Shown here: in pieces, positions 11,335 to 23,969 of the stretch
Layout: every line of letters begins with the position of its first letter
Position numbering within the stretch: the stretch's first letter is position 1
NCBI GenBank assembly: GCA_946699065.1
Contig: CAMPDV010002144.1
Span: 1-64,000 of the forward strand
DNA: 64,000 nt
Source: Loxodes magnus
Lineage: Eukaryota > Ciliophora > Karyorelictea > Loxodida > Loxodidae
Reading direction: 5' to 3'
The notes under the pieces: generated by a model
The model's input: only the letters and a program-made list of their open reading frames with translations
Database searches by the model: none
What the model was told of the DNA's origin: nothing
Program-made: the position numbers and the translations under genes

Positions 11335-12175
11335 AAAGTTAAAAGTTAAAAAAGCTTTGTTAAATACTTAGTAGTCAGCCATCTGACCTATTCTATCAGC
11401 TTGTCTCCATTAGTTTGTCATGAATTCCTACTAGGTTTAGTTAGGCGGTATAACACTTCATTAGTGCATCATCCTTAAATATTCTGAATAATTATAGTCT
11501 TGCATAGCGTTCCTAATTATTTTTCCAAGGATTATGATTTGAATTAAAGAATTTGTTTCTATAAGTGTTTACGCTTTATGTTGGATATATCCTAAATAGT
11601 TTTTAAAAATATCTTATTTATTCTTTCTTAAATTTCGCTTAGTTAGTAGCAGTATCTTCATTGGTGTTATCTATTGCACACGTAACATTTTATTCTTCTT
11701 TTACTATTATTCCTGTAAGACTTATTTAATTTAAATTTACTAGCTATTTTAAATTAATGTTTACTGTTTATTTTAATTTAGGCTTAATTTTCTATTTCCA
11801 TAGGATCTGATTAATTCTGTTAAAATGAAAATGGAGTTACCTGAATTGATTATTAAATTTAAATAATTCTTTGTTCTAGTTTGTTTTTATTTCTTATGAT
11901 GATTAATATTGTTTCTCAAGCAAAGACGTGATTAGTTTTTCTACTTTATCAGTAGGTATCTATTTTTAAAGATGAACTGTTTTAATGACTTAGATAATAT
12001 TTCTATTTGAGTTTGTGTCGGAAATGTTTTAAATTCTGGATTTCCAAGTGGTTAATGTTAGTAATATGAATAATATTTCTGACTTTGACTGATTGTAGTT
12101 ACTTGGGTTGTTGATTTTTTAGAGAATTTTGGTGTTGAAGTGTTTTGTTGAAAGTTCTGTTATTTGGTAGAAAGA
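11335..12175 (-). mobile_element. Zinc-knuckle retroelement, family Z2, degraded copy
   Basis: This matches the family at 42,443, 52,207 and 62,503. The minus strand encodes CYVCNRQHQWRYC (C-x2-C-x3-H-x4-C), then a conserved C-terminal block (GWCTNEVLHRLTKPS-like), and ends in AAGTTA-type repeats at the left edge. The 5' end has lost the family start: ATGGCTTCTAAG is not preserved near 12,170. Internal indels break the frame, so this copy is probably dead. Confidence 0.6.
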
Positions 12176-12289
12176 ATAGTATTTTTTAACTAAACAGTTT
12201 GATTAAAGAAAATATAGGAAAAGCATTCTAATTGATATTATAACTATAGATTATTAGAGTTGATATCTAAATAATATAGTTGTTTAATT

Positions 12290-12600
12290 TAATTAATAAC
12301 TAACAGTATATTTAATCAATTTATAAAGAATGGTAGGAGCTAGATTTTTAAATCTCTTATTATACCTCTTAGGGAACTTCCTAATTGGATTCAAGACCAA
12401 GATCTTGAAGAGAATGCATCTGGAGAATATCCTACTTGGTAGAGGCTTGAAGTAAATTATCATATAGTATGTATTAAATACAGATAATGGAACCAACTTG
12501 AAGAAACTGATGAAGAGAAAATATCTGGTATGTCCAACAAGAGGTTGTGAAAAGCAGGACGACAATAGCTTGGATGTGTTAAAATAGTAAAAGTTAGTAA
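12290..12600 (+). other. Possible coding fragment shared with 53,130-53,260
   Basis: About 130 bases here resemble 53,130-53,260. The plus frame reads KNGRSQIFKSLIIPLRELP then NWIQDQDLEENASGEYPTW, with charged residues and few runs, which looks like real protein. The 53-kb copy has an indel relative to it. I do not recognise the family. It may be a relic of a gene or of a mobile element. Confidence 0.3.
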
Positions 12601-13790
12601 TTAATGAATGAATTATAATGAATTAATAATTTAAAGTTACTTATAAATAGAAATAGATTTCTAAATAAAATGGCAGTAAATTGACTAATCTTGTTTAAAA
12701 GCTAATTTTTATTAAATGTTAATTTAAGTAAAAATATAATGATTAATTTTAAGGAAAATATAACTAATAAAATGAAGATAAATAAATTAATTATAAAGGA
12801 TTAAGTTATTAAAGTAAATATATTTATCTATAAAGGATTTTATTTAATATTCTAATATTTATTAACGTAAATATAAACTATTTATAAAAGAAAAGTATTA
12901 TTTATTAATTAAAAAAGAGAAGCATAAATAGAAGCAATAATTTATAAAAATAAATTAGCTCCATAGCTTATAGAGTAAATGTTTTAAAATATTATTACTA
13001 GTATTATTTACGATTTATATAACCTTATTTAACATTTAATTACAATATAATTGTATGTGTAAAAAATAAATATATACACTATTAAAAAATGCTAATTGTA
13101 TATAACTAAAATATAAATGATATAGATTTAATAAGAATGATGAATTATAATTTAATCAATATTTAATACAATTTAACTAAAAATTACTAATTAGTTAATA
13201 AATATTCTTATTATTATTTCCACTTTAATGCTTTTAAAACATATCAGTCTTAACTCAATAAATAGAGATATAAGTCTTTCATAGTTACTTCATATGCCAA
13301 ATTTCAATTATTTATATATATTTTAATGGAAAAGCAAAATTCTTAGTAGTCTAAGTGTATTAGAGTGGGTACAAATTATAGCTTTTTTATTAATGAATTG
13401 GAAATTTAAGCATATCATAATTTCTATTTAATTAACTGACTAAACATAATTTTTTATAATTTAGTTCTATTTAATATAATTACAAGCATTTAATACCCAT
13501 AACTGCTAATTTTAGAAAATACAGTCTTTATTTCAGGTTTAGCAAAGCTTAGTACTAAATACCTATATTTATACATGAACTTTATTTCTTGAAATATGGT
13601 TTAGTTTAATAATTGTAATTAAAGATGATTAACAGATATATTTTGAATAAAGAAGAAGCCATTTAACTCATTCTACTTACTTCATATAAACAATATTTTT
13701 ATTAAATTTTATTATAATCCTTACTTATTATTAAGTATGCCAAAAAACCCTATTCTACAAACTACCAAACTTATAGTCATAACTTTCCTT
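12601..13790. other. Very AT-rich intergenic tract
   Basis: No gene was seen. The sequence is made of short TTAAT/ATAAT motifs with no clear repeat unit. Confidence 0.4.
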
Positions 13791-13794
13791 ACTA

Positions 13795-14045
13795 GTCCTT
13801 TCAACCCTTACGCGAGGTCACATGTCTATTTAATTATTCCAGGAAGATGAGGCTGCAATAAGGACGATTGGAGTCTAATCCTTCGTAATATCTGTATTGG
13901 ATTAACGAGTCGGTGGGGACTAAACACTGTCGAAGGATCAGAAGATCAATCCTCAAGCAAAGCTTCTCGTGAAAATACTATGTTCTGACTAAGAAACTTC
14001 TGGAAGTCCAAAATCAGGGGCTGTTAAGCAAGCAAAACTTCTTAT
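13795..14045. other. GC-richer island of unknown function
   Basis: About 250 bases stand out from the AT background, with CpG-containing motifs such as ACGCGAGG and CGAGTCGG. Plus-strand reading gives EDEAAIRTIGVQSFVISVL then VGGDQTLSKDQKINPQAKL, which is protein-like but unrecognised. A structured RNA is the alternative. Similar islands lie at 15,225-15,420 and 51,800-52,085. Confidence 0.35.
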
Positions 14046-14317
14046 CTTAATCTTAATAATCCTTACTCAGGTCTAGGTTATTTTTTAGGAAAATGATACT
14101 AATAGTAACAATAAAGCCAAAATTATTTATGATTTTTAAATATTTCAGCTTCATATCCTAACTGATAATTTCCTGGATTATAATTAAAAATCATAAAATA
14201 ATCATAATTCCTTACCCCAAACTTCATATTTGCTATTTCAATTTAAATTAACGATTAAGCTAATTTTTAAATCCCAATAATTGCTTTAATTCTTAATCTT
14301 TAACTTTAATAAAAAAG

Positions 14318-15160
14318 ATGTCAGAATTCAAAACAGGATTCAACACGGTTCCAAAAAGGCAGGAGTTAACGACATCCTAGAAAGGCTTGAACTAGGAAAA
14401 AGGTATAAAAGGATACCCATTAGGATGAGTCTCCCATCTCTAAAAAAAAGCCTAGTAAATAGGCTAAAGGTATTATGTGCTCGGAAGTTTCGAATCTCAT
14501 CACAGAGCTGTAAATAAGATACGATTAGCTGATTAAAGTGATGCTGACCTTCAAGAAGAGGCCAAAAACTAAAGAAAGATAATAAGAGACTGATGGAAAA
14601 AATTGAAATTGCAGAGGAAATGGAATCGATACTCAAGAACAGAATAGTTAATAATAACATAAGCAATAGAAGTAAACGAACTGTCCAAAAAATGGAAAAA
14701 ATAAAATCTGTAAAATTGCAGTCTTAAATGGACCTACAAGAATAAGGAAACTACCCAATGATAATCGAAGGAGAAAAAACCAAAGATTTAAACCTGAACA
14801 GAAGTAAAAAAAATGCTATTATTGTAACTCTCTCACACATCTATGGAAAAGATGCTATAAATTTTAAAACTTTAATTAAGAATAATGAAATTACTAGAAG
14901 AAGTTGGTTAATAAAAAGAAACAACAACAACCAAACTAAAAAGATAAAGAGAAAGATTATATTGCAATAAATTAGGGAAAATAAACAAGAAAATAGATAA
15001 CAATCATAATTTAGGAAAATGGACTTCTCAAGAACATTATGCTTAGCAAGGAGAAGAATTTTAGAGACTTCAAACATTTATATTCAGCATCTAGAGTAAT
15101 CTAGAGGCTGGCAGGAAAGAGGTTGAAATACCTCCAAGAACGTAAAAACATTTAATTTTG
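14318..15160 (+). mobile_element. Zinc-knuckle retroelement, family Z1
   Basis: The ATG at 14,319 (MSEFKTGF) matches the family start at 10,866 and 31,311. Later frames give the coiled-coil segment KKDNKRLMEKIEIAEEMES, the family motif PMIIEGEK, and an intact CCHC knuckle CYYCNSLTHLWKRC near 14,812. These lie in different frames, so the copy has frameshifts. The 3' end shows TCTAGA-GTAA-TCTAGA and GAGGTTGAAATACCTC hairpins, then a TATTTG-repeat tail at about 15,150-15,180. No target-site duplication was obvious. Confidence 0.7.
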
Positions 15161-15224
15161 TATTTGTATATTTGCATATACAAAGTTCTAAAATTAATTA
15201 TTATTATGATGATATAATATAAAA

Positions 15225-15420
15225 TGAATGTCGGCCGCGTCAGATAAATTAGTAGGTAATCTGGTGCAGTGTATACTGCATTGCGAGTAATCTCGTTCTC
15301 GATGCAACCACGGGGAAGGGTGGATAAGCTCCGTTGAGATATCTCTAACTTACCCCGAGGGTTCTCTCTTGCAGTATGAAAGTTTGACTGACGGGCCTTC
15401 TAATTACCGACTTAATAACT
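15225..15420. other. GC-rich structured island, possible non-coding RNA
   Basis: This block is far richer in G+C than its surroundings and holds several short perfect hairpins: TGCAGT-GTAT-ACTGCA, CGAG-TAAT-CTCG, GAGATATCTC. It includes GGCCGCG and a long-range TGCAttGCGAG/CTCGATGCA pairing. It has no clear tRNA, rRNA or snRNA signature that I recognise. A fragment of an old gene is possible too: the minus strand reads EGPSVKLSYCKREPSGQV. Confidence 0.35.
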
Positions 15421-15586
15421 AATTCTTATTTGGACCTTATTCAAGAAGACTGAAGCATAAGACTCAAGATTTAAGAATAACTTTTAATAAGAAGATTCCC
15501 CATTTGGAGAAGCTGACATGACTCACTTGTAGAATTTTAACAAGAAACATGAGAACATTTTTCTTAATATTAAATATCAATATTGA

Positions 15587-15625
15587 AAAGCTGCGCGACA
15601 ATGAGATATTACGCGCTCTATAATA
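15587..15625 (+). repeat. Degenerate inverted-repeat terminus
   Basis: AAAGCTGCGCGACAATGAG and TATTACGCGCTCTATAAT match the palindromic inner end of the left arm at 5,179-5,216. Only one upstream iteron-like copy is visible. It lies 175 bases upstream of MORN/F-box/LRR gene A. Confidence 0.5.
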
Positions 15626-15801
15626 ATTTGAATGAATTTAAATAAGATACTATTAGCTATAGCTATATATAAATAAAGAGAAAGGCTGGTTAGTTAATAG
15701 TTACTAGAATGATTATAAAGTTTACAATATAAAAGTGTAAATAAAGAAATAATTTAATTATTTTACTTTAAATTAAATAGATAAATCATTTTATAAAATA
15801 A

Positions 15802-18447
15802 ATGCAAACAGTTACTAAACTAGTTTACAATTAAATCTTTCTTATTCTTTATGAAAACGGAGATAAGTATAAAGGAGAAAAAGTTGGTGAGATAAAATAA
15901 GGATTTGGGTTAATGAGCTATTCAAATGGAGATTTATATTACGGTGATTGATTAAATGATAAAAAGCATGGAAAAGGATTATATAAATATAAAAATGGAG
16001 ATTTATATTATGGAGAATGAATAAAAGATAAAAAATAAGGAAAAGGAAATCTAAAATATAGCAATGGAGATAATTATAATGGAGAATGATTAGATGATTG
16101 TCATCATGGATATGGAGTTTTTAAAGATTATATTGGAAATAAATATGAAGGTTAGTGAGTAGCGAATAAAAGAGAAGGAAATGGAAAACTTGAAACTGTA
16201 AATGGTGAAATATATGAAGGAGAATGGCAAAATAATAAAGAGAATGGGAAAGGAATTTTATGTTATAAAAATGGATAAAAATATGAAGGAATGTGAATAA
16301 AAGGAGAAAAATAAAATAGAGGTATAATGTATTATGCAAATAGAGATAAATATGAAGGAGAATGATGAAATGATTAAAGAGACGGATAAGGAATAATGAT
16401 TTATAAAAACGGAAATAAATACGAAGGAGAATGGTCATGTGATAAGCCATTTACAGGCAATGGAGTATTTTAAGATAAAGATGGAAATATCTTTAAGTCA
16501 AAGTGAGTAAGAGGTAAAAAATAAGGATAAGGTTAAATGTAATTTTAAAATGGAGATATTTTTGAAGGAAATTGATTTAATAACTTTAGAGAAGGATAAG
16601 GAATATTAATTTATAATAATGGAGATAATTATGAAGGATAGTGATCATTAGACAAACTAGTAAATTTAAAACGTTTTCATTTTTCAGATGGTGGAATATT
16701 TGATGGAAAAAAGTCAGAATTTTAACATAAAGCACATTTTTTTAACTTTTCTGATATTTTAAAGATAGGAAACATTTTAAAAAAGCAAACTGCATAAAAT
16801 AATGAAGACAATAAATAAAAGTAAGGATAATCTTTCAATTAACTAAACAAAAATGTGTCTTAAATAATCTTTTTATTTTTGAACTCTTCTGATATTAGCA
16901 ACTTATAATAGACTTGCAAATATTTCTACCTTTACAAGTTTTCTCTTAAGGAGTTAAACTTAATCCTTTTTAATGAAGATTCTTAATTTATGTAAAGTAA
17001 ATAAAAATGAATTTTAAGAAATATTTCCATATCTGATATAAAGAAATTAGTGATAAATCTAAAGGACCTTTCTTGAAGTTAATAGGAGTAAATTTCAAAT
17101 TCTTTGATTCATGCTTTATTTTTAAAAGGTTATCACAATTTTAAGTAAAATAGACCTAATTTGATTGAAGAAGTTTAGATTTTTAATTGTTCTTAAAATT
17201 ATTTGTTAACTAAGATTTTATCCTATCTAAATATAAAAAGATTAACCATTTAGTAATAAGAAGTTTTAGAGCCATTATAAAACTTTACTAAACTAGAGTA
17301 TTTAAATATAGCTAAAAATAATGAATGACTTCTATATAACTTAGGTATAAATATCAATCTATAAAATGTTATAATAGAAAGTAATTAGCTAGATATTGAT
17401 AAAATTATATAGTTCTTGAAAGTAAAAGGAAAGCAATTTAAGTAATTTTAAACAAAAGACTTAAAGTTAAATAATAGAATAATATAGTTCTGCCCTAATT
17501 TAGAAATTATAGATATTTATATAAATAATCCTAGTGAGTGAAATTTAGATAAAATTTAGAATAATTAAATCAAATCTCTGAAACTATAAGGATAGTTCAC
17601 AAATGAGTAATTTTAGTAGTTCTTCTTCTAACCATTAATGTAGCTAACAGAAATACAAATATCATAAAATGGGAAATTTGATGATTTAAGTTTACTAATT
17701 TTGTTATAATAAACTTCTAATTTATAATCACTTAGTTTATCTAATTGTAATTAGCTTTCAAACATTGCTCTTTAGTAAATAGGAAACTATGGTTAAAATT
17801 ATAAAGAAATAAATTTTAGTGGTATGCATTAGATAGAAGAATATACTCTCATTTATATTTTCCAAAGATACCCAAATCTAAAATAAATAGAACTTACTGA
17901 AATAAGAAGCATAAGTAGTGAAGTGATAGCAGCTATTAGTTAAAATTGCTTATAACTAGAACATTTTACATTTGATTTGACTCAAGCTTTAGTTAAATAA
18001 AATTGCATAAACGCAGTTATATAGATAAGTAAACTTAGAAGTTTGAAAATTGGAGAACTTTTTTTAGATTATCAATAAATTTAGAAGATAATAGAGCATT
18101 GTAATCTATTACATACACTAAAGTTGCGTATCAATTTATAAGTAGAGACAGACTTTCCTATAATTGACTTGAGAAATGGACTTCCTTATCCAATATACAA
18201 AAATTTGAAAAAGTTACATCTTAAAATTGATTAAGATTCTAGGAATGAAGAAGTTGAGAAGTTTAAAGAATAATTTAGAAAAGAAAGTATTTTTAGCAGA
18301 TTTAAAGAAATGCAAAAGCAAAGGGTTATTGAATTAGTGAAGTTTGATTGATACTTAAAACTTAATTAAAGTCTTAAAAATAATAAAGTAATGAATGTAT
18401 GTTTCTAAGAATAATTACTTAAGTTTAAACTAGATTAGTAATTTTGA
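15802..18447 (+). CDS. MORN/F-box/LRR protein, gene A
   Basis: One uninterrupted frame of 881 codons runs from the ATG at 15,802 to the TGA at 18,445, with TAA/TAG as Gln and earlier TGA as Trp. Frame arithmetic confirms that the MORN part and the LRR part are in the same frame. Residues about 20-260 hold 12 MORN repeats (YYGDWLNDKKHGKGLYKY type), which bind membranes or act as scaffolds. Residues about 347-380 form an F-box-like motif: NKNVSQIIFLFL, then SSDISNLQQTCKYFYLY. Residues about 445-860 are AMN1/FBXL-like leucine-rich repeats. The shared start MQTVTKL in copies A, B and C supports this ATG. F-box plus LRR suggests a substrate receptor of an SCF ubiquitin ligase; MORN repeats could place it at a membrane or cytoskeletal site (inference). 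The exact 3' end is uncertain. Confidence 0.85.
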
Positions 18448-20030
18448 ATAGGTTTTTTTGTTATTTATGAATATGATAATTATATAATAGTTACATGAAA
18501 GTTATTCTTTAATAATTGTAGTTTTGTTTAGTACATAATACTAAATTGATTAAGTTTGAAAATTATTTGTTTACTTTAAATATACCAAATTATTATTATT
18601 TTTTCAATTATAACTTTAAATTTTTTACTTAACAACAAATATGGATTTAGTTTGATTAGAGTAATCTTATTTATATGAGTGTGAAAGTGAATATTCTTGT
18701 AGAGTATTATTTAATTGAGCTAATTAAGAAGATTTAGTTTAATTTTATAATTAAGTTTATTATTCCTTTGTTTACTAGCTAATTATACATTTAGTATTTG
18801 GTTTATTTTTATCTATATATTACATTATGGATTAGTATTTATAATGAAATAAGACTCTAACTATAAAAGTTAAATTATTAATTATAATTAAAGTTTATCT
18901 AACTATTAATAAGTTGTAATGCTAAATGCAAATCTATCTTTAATTATTATAGAGCTAAGGATAGAAGTTAGATAGTTAGATACTTTTATCTTATATTTTA
19001 AAGTTAAAACATTAAAGTTAAGATAATTAACAGTATTCTACCTAATTATTAAAGAGTGTACAATCTCATTTAATTGAATAAGTAAGAATCACTAAATAGT
19101 ATTTCTAAAATACCAACTAATTATAAAGCTATAACTCATCTCTAGTTATATTTACTACCAACTTACATTTCCTTATTACATCTTTTTTACAAAATATCAA
19201 ACCTTAATATTCACTATCAATTTTGCTTTACCTGAAAAGTATTAAACACTTCTAACAAAAATAGATATTTAGTTATATTCCTATAGCAAATTAGCTAATA
19301 GAAGTAGGAAATATTTTAATTAGTCATAGTTATATTATTTTAAATATTAAATGCTTTATATTATTTTTTATAGATTCAGCTGCCTCTTTACCTAATTTAC
19401 TAAGTTGAACCATTTTATAAAGCCCCTATATATAAAACTTACCACTTAATCAATATATCTTTATTTCCATCTCACCAGCCAAGCTTCAGTCTAATTTTAG
19501 GAATGTAGACCAACAAATAACCAATTATGCAACATATCTTCGTAGATGCTATCAGCTTTTTTTGGTTTAAGCGATATTGATGAATTACTAATTGCTGGGT
19601 AAAATTTTTAATTTTGAATTAGTTCTATAAATAATCTAGGTCACAAATGCAAGTTTTCTTCTAAAACTAACTCTTAAATTTAATAACATAAATTGTTAAA
19701 GGAGTATAAATAAGAAGTTATAATAGGATCTTTACTATGGAAGATACTAAGAAAAGCAAAATATAATTATTTTAGATAGATTATGATGGAGTTTCTGATT
19801 GTTTTATCTTAAAATTGCATCAAATTTATCTTCTAATATTACCCAAAAAGGGCTACAATAATCTTAATAAAAGTTACGATGTTCTAAATAATTTAAATGA
19901 CTAACTGATAAACATAATTTTGAAACCTCATTACTATTATGACTTTTTGATTATATTCTTTGAAATTATAATAAAATTTAAATTGCTTAGCAGTGGCAAT
20001 CAAGATCACCGCTTAAAAAAGTTTTAAAAT
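18448..20030. other. AT-rich tract downstream of gene A
   Basis: No motif-bearing gene was found here. It separates gene A from the next zinc-knuckle element. Confidence 0.4.
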
Positions 20031-20034
20031 TTGA

Positions 20035-20800
20035 TCTTCCTTGCTTAAATCTAGTCTTAAAATTCTTGTATCTTGCTTCACTTTTCTTTCTTCTCATGCC
20101 TTATTTATTTCTAGTTCCTTCTCCAAGTTTTTCTGGTTGGAGATTCGATTTTTTCCTGTAAACTTCCCCATTTTCCCTACACCAGATTTAGTTTTTCTTT
20201 CTCCTTATTGATAGTTGGATTTGTCTCTTCCAAAAAGTCTCCTTAATTTTTTGAAAAGATGCACATTGTCTTCGTAGGTACTATTAGCTCTTGCATAATA
20301 GCACAGTTTTCTCACCTTAGGTACTTGTTGCATTTCCAATTTACAGGTCTTTTCTATTACCATCTTATCGGAATTTGAATCTACTCCAGTGGATTCTGCT
20401 GATTTTGGAGGCTTCTATGACTTTGCATTATGTTTTCGATCTGCTGGCTCCAATCTTGAATCTTCTGCACTTAGGAGTTCGTCTAACTTAATTACTATCG
20501 CTAGTAATTCAAAAGAGAATCAAATTCCCTTTCCTAGTTTGCCATTCTGAGGTCTAGGGTATTTTACAGTTCGTGCTGGATCTGTTCGGTTAGCTTCTAG
20601 TCCTTCTTCCTTAGCTTTTTAACCTCTTCCTGGAGGTTTAATACCACTTTGATGAACTACTCCATGCTCATCTGGCCAGAAGGATTAAATTCAGAAACCT
20701 CCCGATGAAGAGCAGATTTCAACTGCTTCCTAGGTTTTTCTTCCGACATAGTTGTTTCCGTATGTGCTATTTTCTGGATTTACTTTCGTTCCTCGTAGTT
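20035..20800 (-). mobile_element. Zinc-knuckle-type element, family Z4, decayed
   Basis: The minus-strand ATG at 20,749 gives MSEEKPRKQLKSALHREV, then a coiled coil (KVVLNLQEEVKKLRKKDQKL) resembling Z1, then in a shifted frame DKMVIEKTC and CYYARANSTYEDN where the knuckle should be. Only the first Cys of the CCHC motif remains. The reading also extends upstream in frame, so the start is uncertain. A frameshift around 20,370-20,400 separates the halves. Related by layout to Z1; probably dead. Confidence 0.5.
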
Positions 20801-22785
20801 GGCTTGTTTCCCGAATTATTAAGGTTATTAAAAAAAGGTTAGGATTATTGAGAAGAGGACTGTAAAAAGTGGGTTCGAGTTTCCTATTACGAGGTAGTAT
20901 AGAAAGGCTTTTTGAAGGTTATTGGATTTTTTGAATAAATGACAATAATAATAAAATGTTTATATTACTAGCAATGTAAAGCCTTTAAAGCAACTAGTTG
21001 AAATACAAATATATAAAAGAATATATTACTATTAATTAAGTCTTATAAGATGACAAATGAAGATATTTACCTAAAAAATAGAATATTGATATGTCATTTT
21101 ATATAATCATCATTATTTACTGTTCAAGGACAAATAATCTCTAGATATTCTGCTTTCTCTGTATGACCTCTTAAGAACATAACGAAATATTCTGCTGATA
21201 AGTTTCTGTAAACGGATATCATCATGAGTAATGAATAAATACTAAGAAATCATAGATTTCAAGCTACTACCAAGGTTGGATAATCGTCCGGATGTGTTCT
21301 CTGATTCTGGTTTAAGCGATGGACCTTATTAAAATATAAATAGACATTTAAAAATCTAACTTCCATGATTCTTTTAATTTTAAATAAGTTTATATTTCTT
21401 TCGGACAATTTAATAAGATCTAGATGAATTATTACTAGTAAATAGAGGAATAGAAATTAAGAACAATTAAGTAAGAAAAGTATCTTAAAAGCAGACTGAT
21501 TATAGTAAATAGTGAATGTATACATAAAATCTTTCATTATACTATCTATAAATAGATAAATTTACTCATAAATAAATGCTATAAATCCAGTTATCACTTA
21601 TATATAAAATGCATTGAAAACTGGTTATGAAGAAAACTAAACTTAACTGTTTGTAAAAAATCATAATTCTGAACTATTTAAATAACTTTTTATTAGTTAA
21701 AATGTATTTAAATCTAATTTTATAAATAAGAAACTATGGCTTATATCTCTATGAATTGTATATATAGTGGTAATTTAAATTGTTCCTGAAATACTGTCCT
21801 TAGGATAAATGCTAAATTTTAAGTTAGTTAGATAAAGGATCAGATTTACTAATAGTAAGTTTCCTATAAAAAATTTAATTTTTCTACAGATATAAAAATA
21901 GAAATATGTTACCGATTTGTTGCAAATGAAGTTTGAAAGATACTTAAATTTACTTAATTTGCATTTTAAGTAAACTCTTAAGAAGATTAGATATAGACTG
22001 TAGACATTTGTTCATTTGTATCTTCTCAAAGGTATAAAATTGATTATAATTAGTATCATATTCAAACTCCTTACTATCTTCTTTAATTTGTATCTTTTTT
22101 CCTACCACTTAATAATCTTACAGAACTTAAAAATATTGTTCGCACTTGCACCTGAAAATATTAAAATTGAGGATTCTCTTAAATAATTTCTATTATTTAA
22201 AAAATAATGAAAAGTAGTTTTTCTTGAAATACAATAGTTATCTCTATTTTTAGAATTAACATCTTAAGCAAAAGTAATAATTGAAGCATAATTTAAATAA
22301 TATTTATCTAAGTAATTTTCTCATATCAAATATCTTAAAATTTAGCATTTTAATTCTAATTTTCCTTATTAATTAGCAGTTTTAATTATATAACGTACTT
22401 TACTTATATCAGTTGTGGTAGTTGCTTTCCTTTCTATTTGATATATGAAATACTTTAGTTATAAGAAATCTTCTAAAATTATTTTATAAATCAAATCTTT
22501 AAATTTCCTGTTGGTAGTATTCTAATATTTAAGCAAATAAATACTACTAAAAGAGATAAAAACTGATATAAATAACTTGAAAATAGATACTTAATAGCTA
22601 GTTTTTGTTAAATAAGATATTAATAAACTAACTATAAGCTAATACATCTAGTCTTTTTAGTAACTAACTAATAGAAAACCTTAAGTTATAATCAATACAA
22701 AATACTTATTATCTACAATTTTACTTTATTTCATCTCTTTCATACTTAGATAACAGATACCACCCAGATACTCATTTTATGTCCT
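20801..22785. other. Intergenic tract with a weak repeat at 21,220-21,310
   Basis: The only feature I see is ATAGATTTCAAGCTACTACC with the following GGATAATCG at 21,262-21,299, which resembles 51,900-51,930. Otherwise it is AT-rich with no supported gene. Confidence 0.4.
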
Positions 22786-22789
22786 TTAA

Positions 22790-23375
22790 AAGAACTTAAC
22801 CTACCAATATCCTAGAGACCCTCAAACCATTAAAACCACATCAACAACGTCGCCCATTAAATTAACAACTTCATCTATAAAGAAAACCTAGGAAATAGAC
22901 TTAAAATATAATGCATTTGGAAGTAAATTATTTCAAAACAGAACAGTAATAAACCATTATTAGGTGATTAAGGTGATGCTGAATCTCCGGAAAGAGATCA
23001 AGAAACTGAAAAAGATAATAAAAGTGAATGGAAAAACTTGAAATATCAGAATAAATAGAATCGAGACTCATGGTTTAATAAAGAGATTTAATAATTTTCT
23101 GAAATATATCTCAATACTTGAGTATCAAATTAAGACCTGTAGTAGAACTAGAATATCTTAAAAAATCAAATAGCAAAAATAGAAGAAAATTAATAAAAAC
23201 TGCAAAATAAAATTGACCAAAAAGAATAAAGAAACAACTCAATGATATTAGGTAACAAAATGAAGTTAGAGCAAGTCACTAAACCTATATCTTTGAAAAA
23301 AATTAATGAGACATTTAAGAAGAAGTGCTTCTGTTGTAGGATTGAAAATTTACTGTTTTAATAATGTAAGTTAAT
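22790..23375 (+). mobile_element. Zinc-knuckle element, family Z1, decayed
   Basis: The plus strand follows Z1 from a region resembling its AACCTAGGAAATAG segment through VIKVMLNLRKEIKKLKK to a knuckle-like CFCCRIENLLFQQC near 23,319, in which the His is replaced. Several frameshifts exist. It sits directly beside the 3' end of the LINE, which reads in the opposite direction. Confidence 0.5.
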
Positions 23376-23469
23376 TTAAAAAACTAAATTTTTTAATGTG
23401 ACGTCGCCTTTATTTGGCTTTTCATGTATTAATTTATAAAAAGTTTCAATCATCGTAAAAATCATTGAA

Positions 23470-23900
23470 ACCTCAATTTCTTCTAAAAAATTCGTATTCT
23501 GTAGCCAGCATATTTATGGCTGTTAATCTGTCCTTCCTTTATTGTCGGCATGTTATTCCAATCTCAGTCAATTTTAAATATTTGATTGGCTTCTTTTTAA
23601 AAAAACTACTATTTACAAAAGTAATCTATCTCCATCAACCATTTTTTCCTGTAAAGGTCGTCTTCAGATATACAATAAATACTAGTTAGTTTTTTTTCAG
23701 AATTTTAAATTTTCGAAGTTTTGAGATTTTTTAAATCTCCAATAGTTTTTTTTAATGTTTTCCTTCTTTCTATAAAATCACCAAATAAATAGTCTTTTTG
23801 ATTAGTTGGATAACTATCTAATTTTTTATGTTTGATTAGTATTAAAGTTTGATTATTTAAATTTAAACTAAAAGAGTTTTTTGACGTCTTTAATTGCAAG
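23470..23900 (-). CDS. Possible small frame downstream of the LINE polyprotein
   Basis: In a frame different from the polyprotein the minus strand reads DSYPTNQKDYLFGDFIERRK and later MPTIKEGQINSHKYAGYRI, a balanced composition that looks coded. No domain is recognised. It could be a frameshifted C-terminal extension of the LINE protein or a relic of another gene. Confidence 0.3.
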
Positions 23901-23969
23901 AATTGCTTCTTTCAATTATAGACGTTAGTAAATGTTTTTAAATTGTTTTTTAATATTGTTTACATTTCA

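Noticed and set aside
14340..14666. 108-codon minus-strand frame, Leu/Ser rich.
   Set aside because: Antisense of a Z1 element whose plus strand has the family coiled coil and zinc knuckle.
16121..16450. 109-codon standard-code frame on the minus strand (also 48,649-48,867, 57,193-57,411, 57,754-57,954 and 58,147-58,368).
   Set aside because: These are antisense shadows of the MORN repeats; their Tyr/Leu/Phe/His periodicity mirrors the MORN codons.
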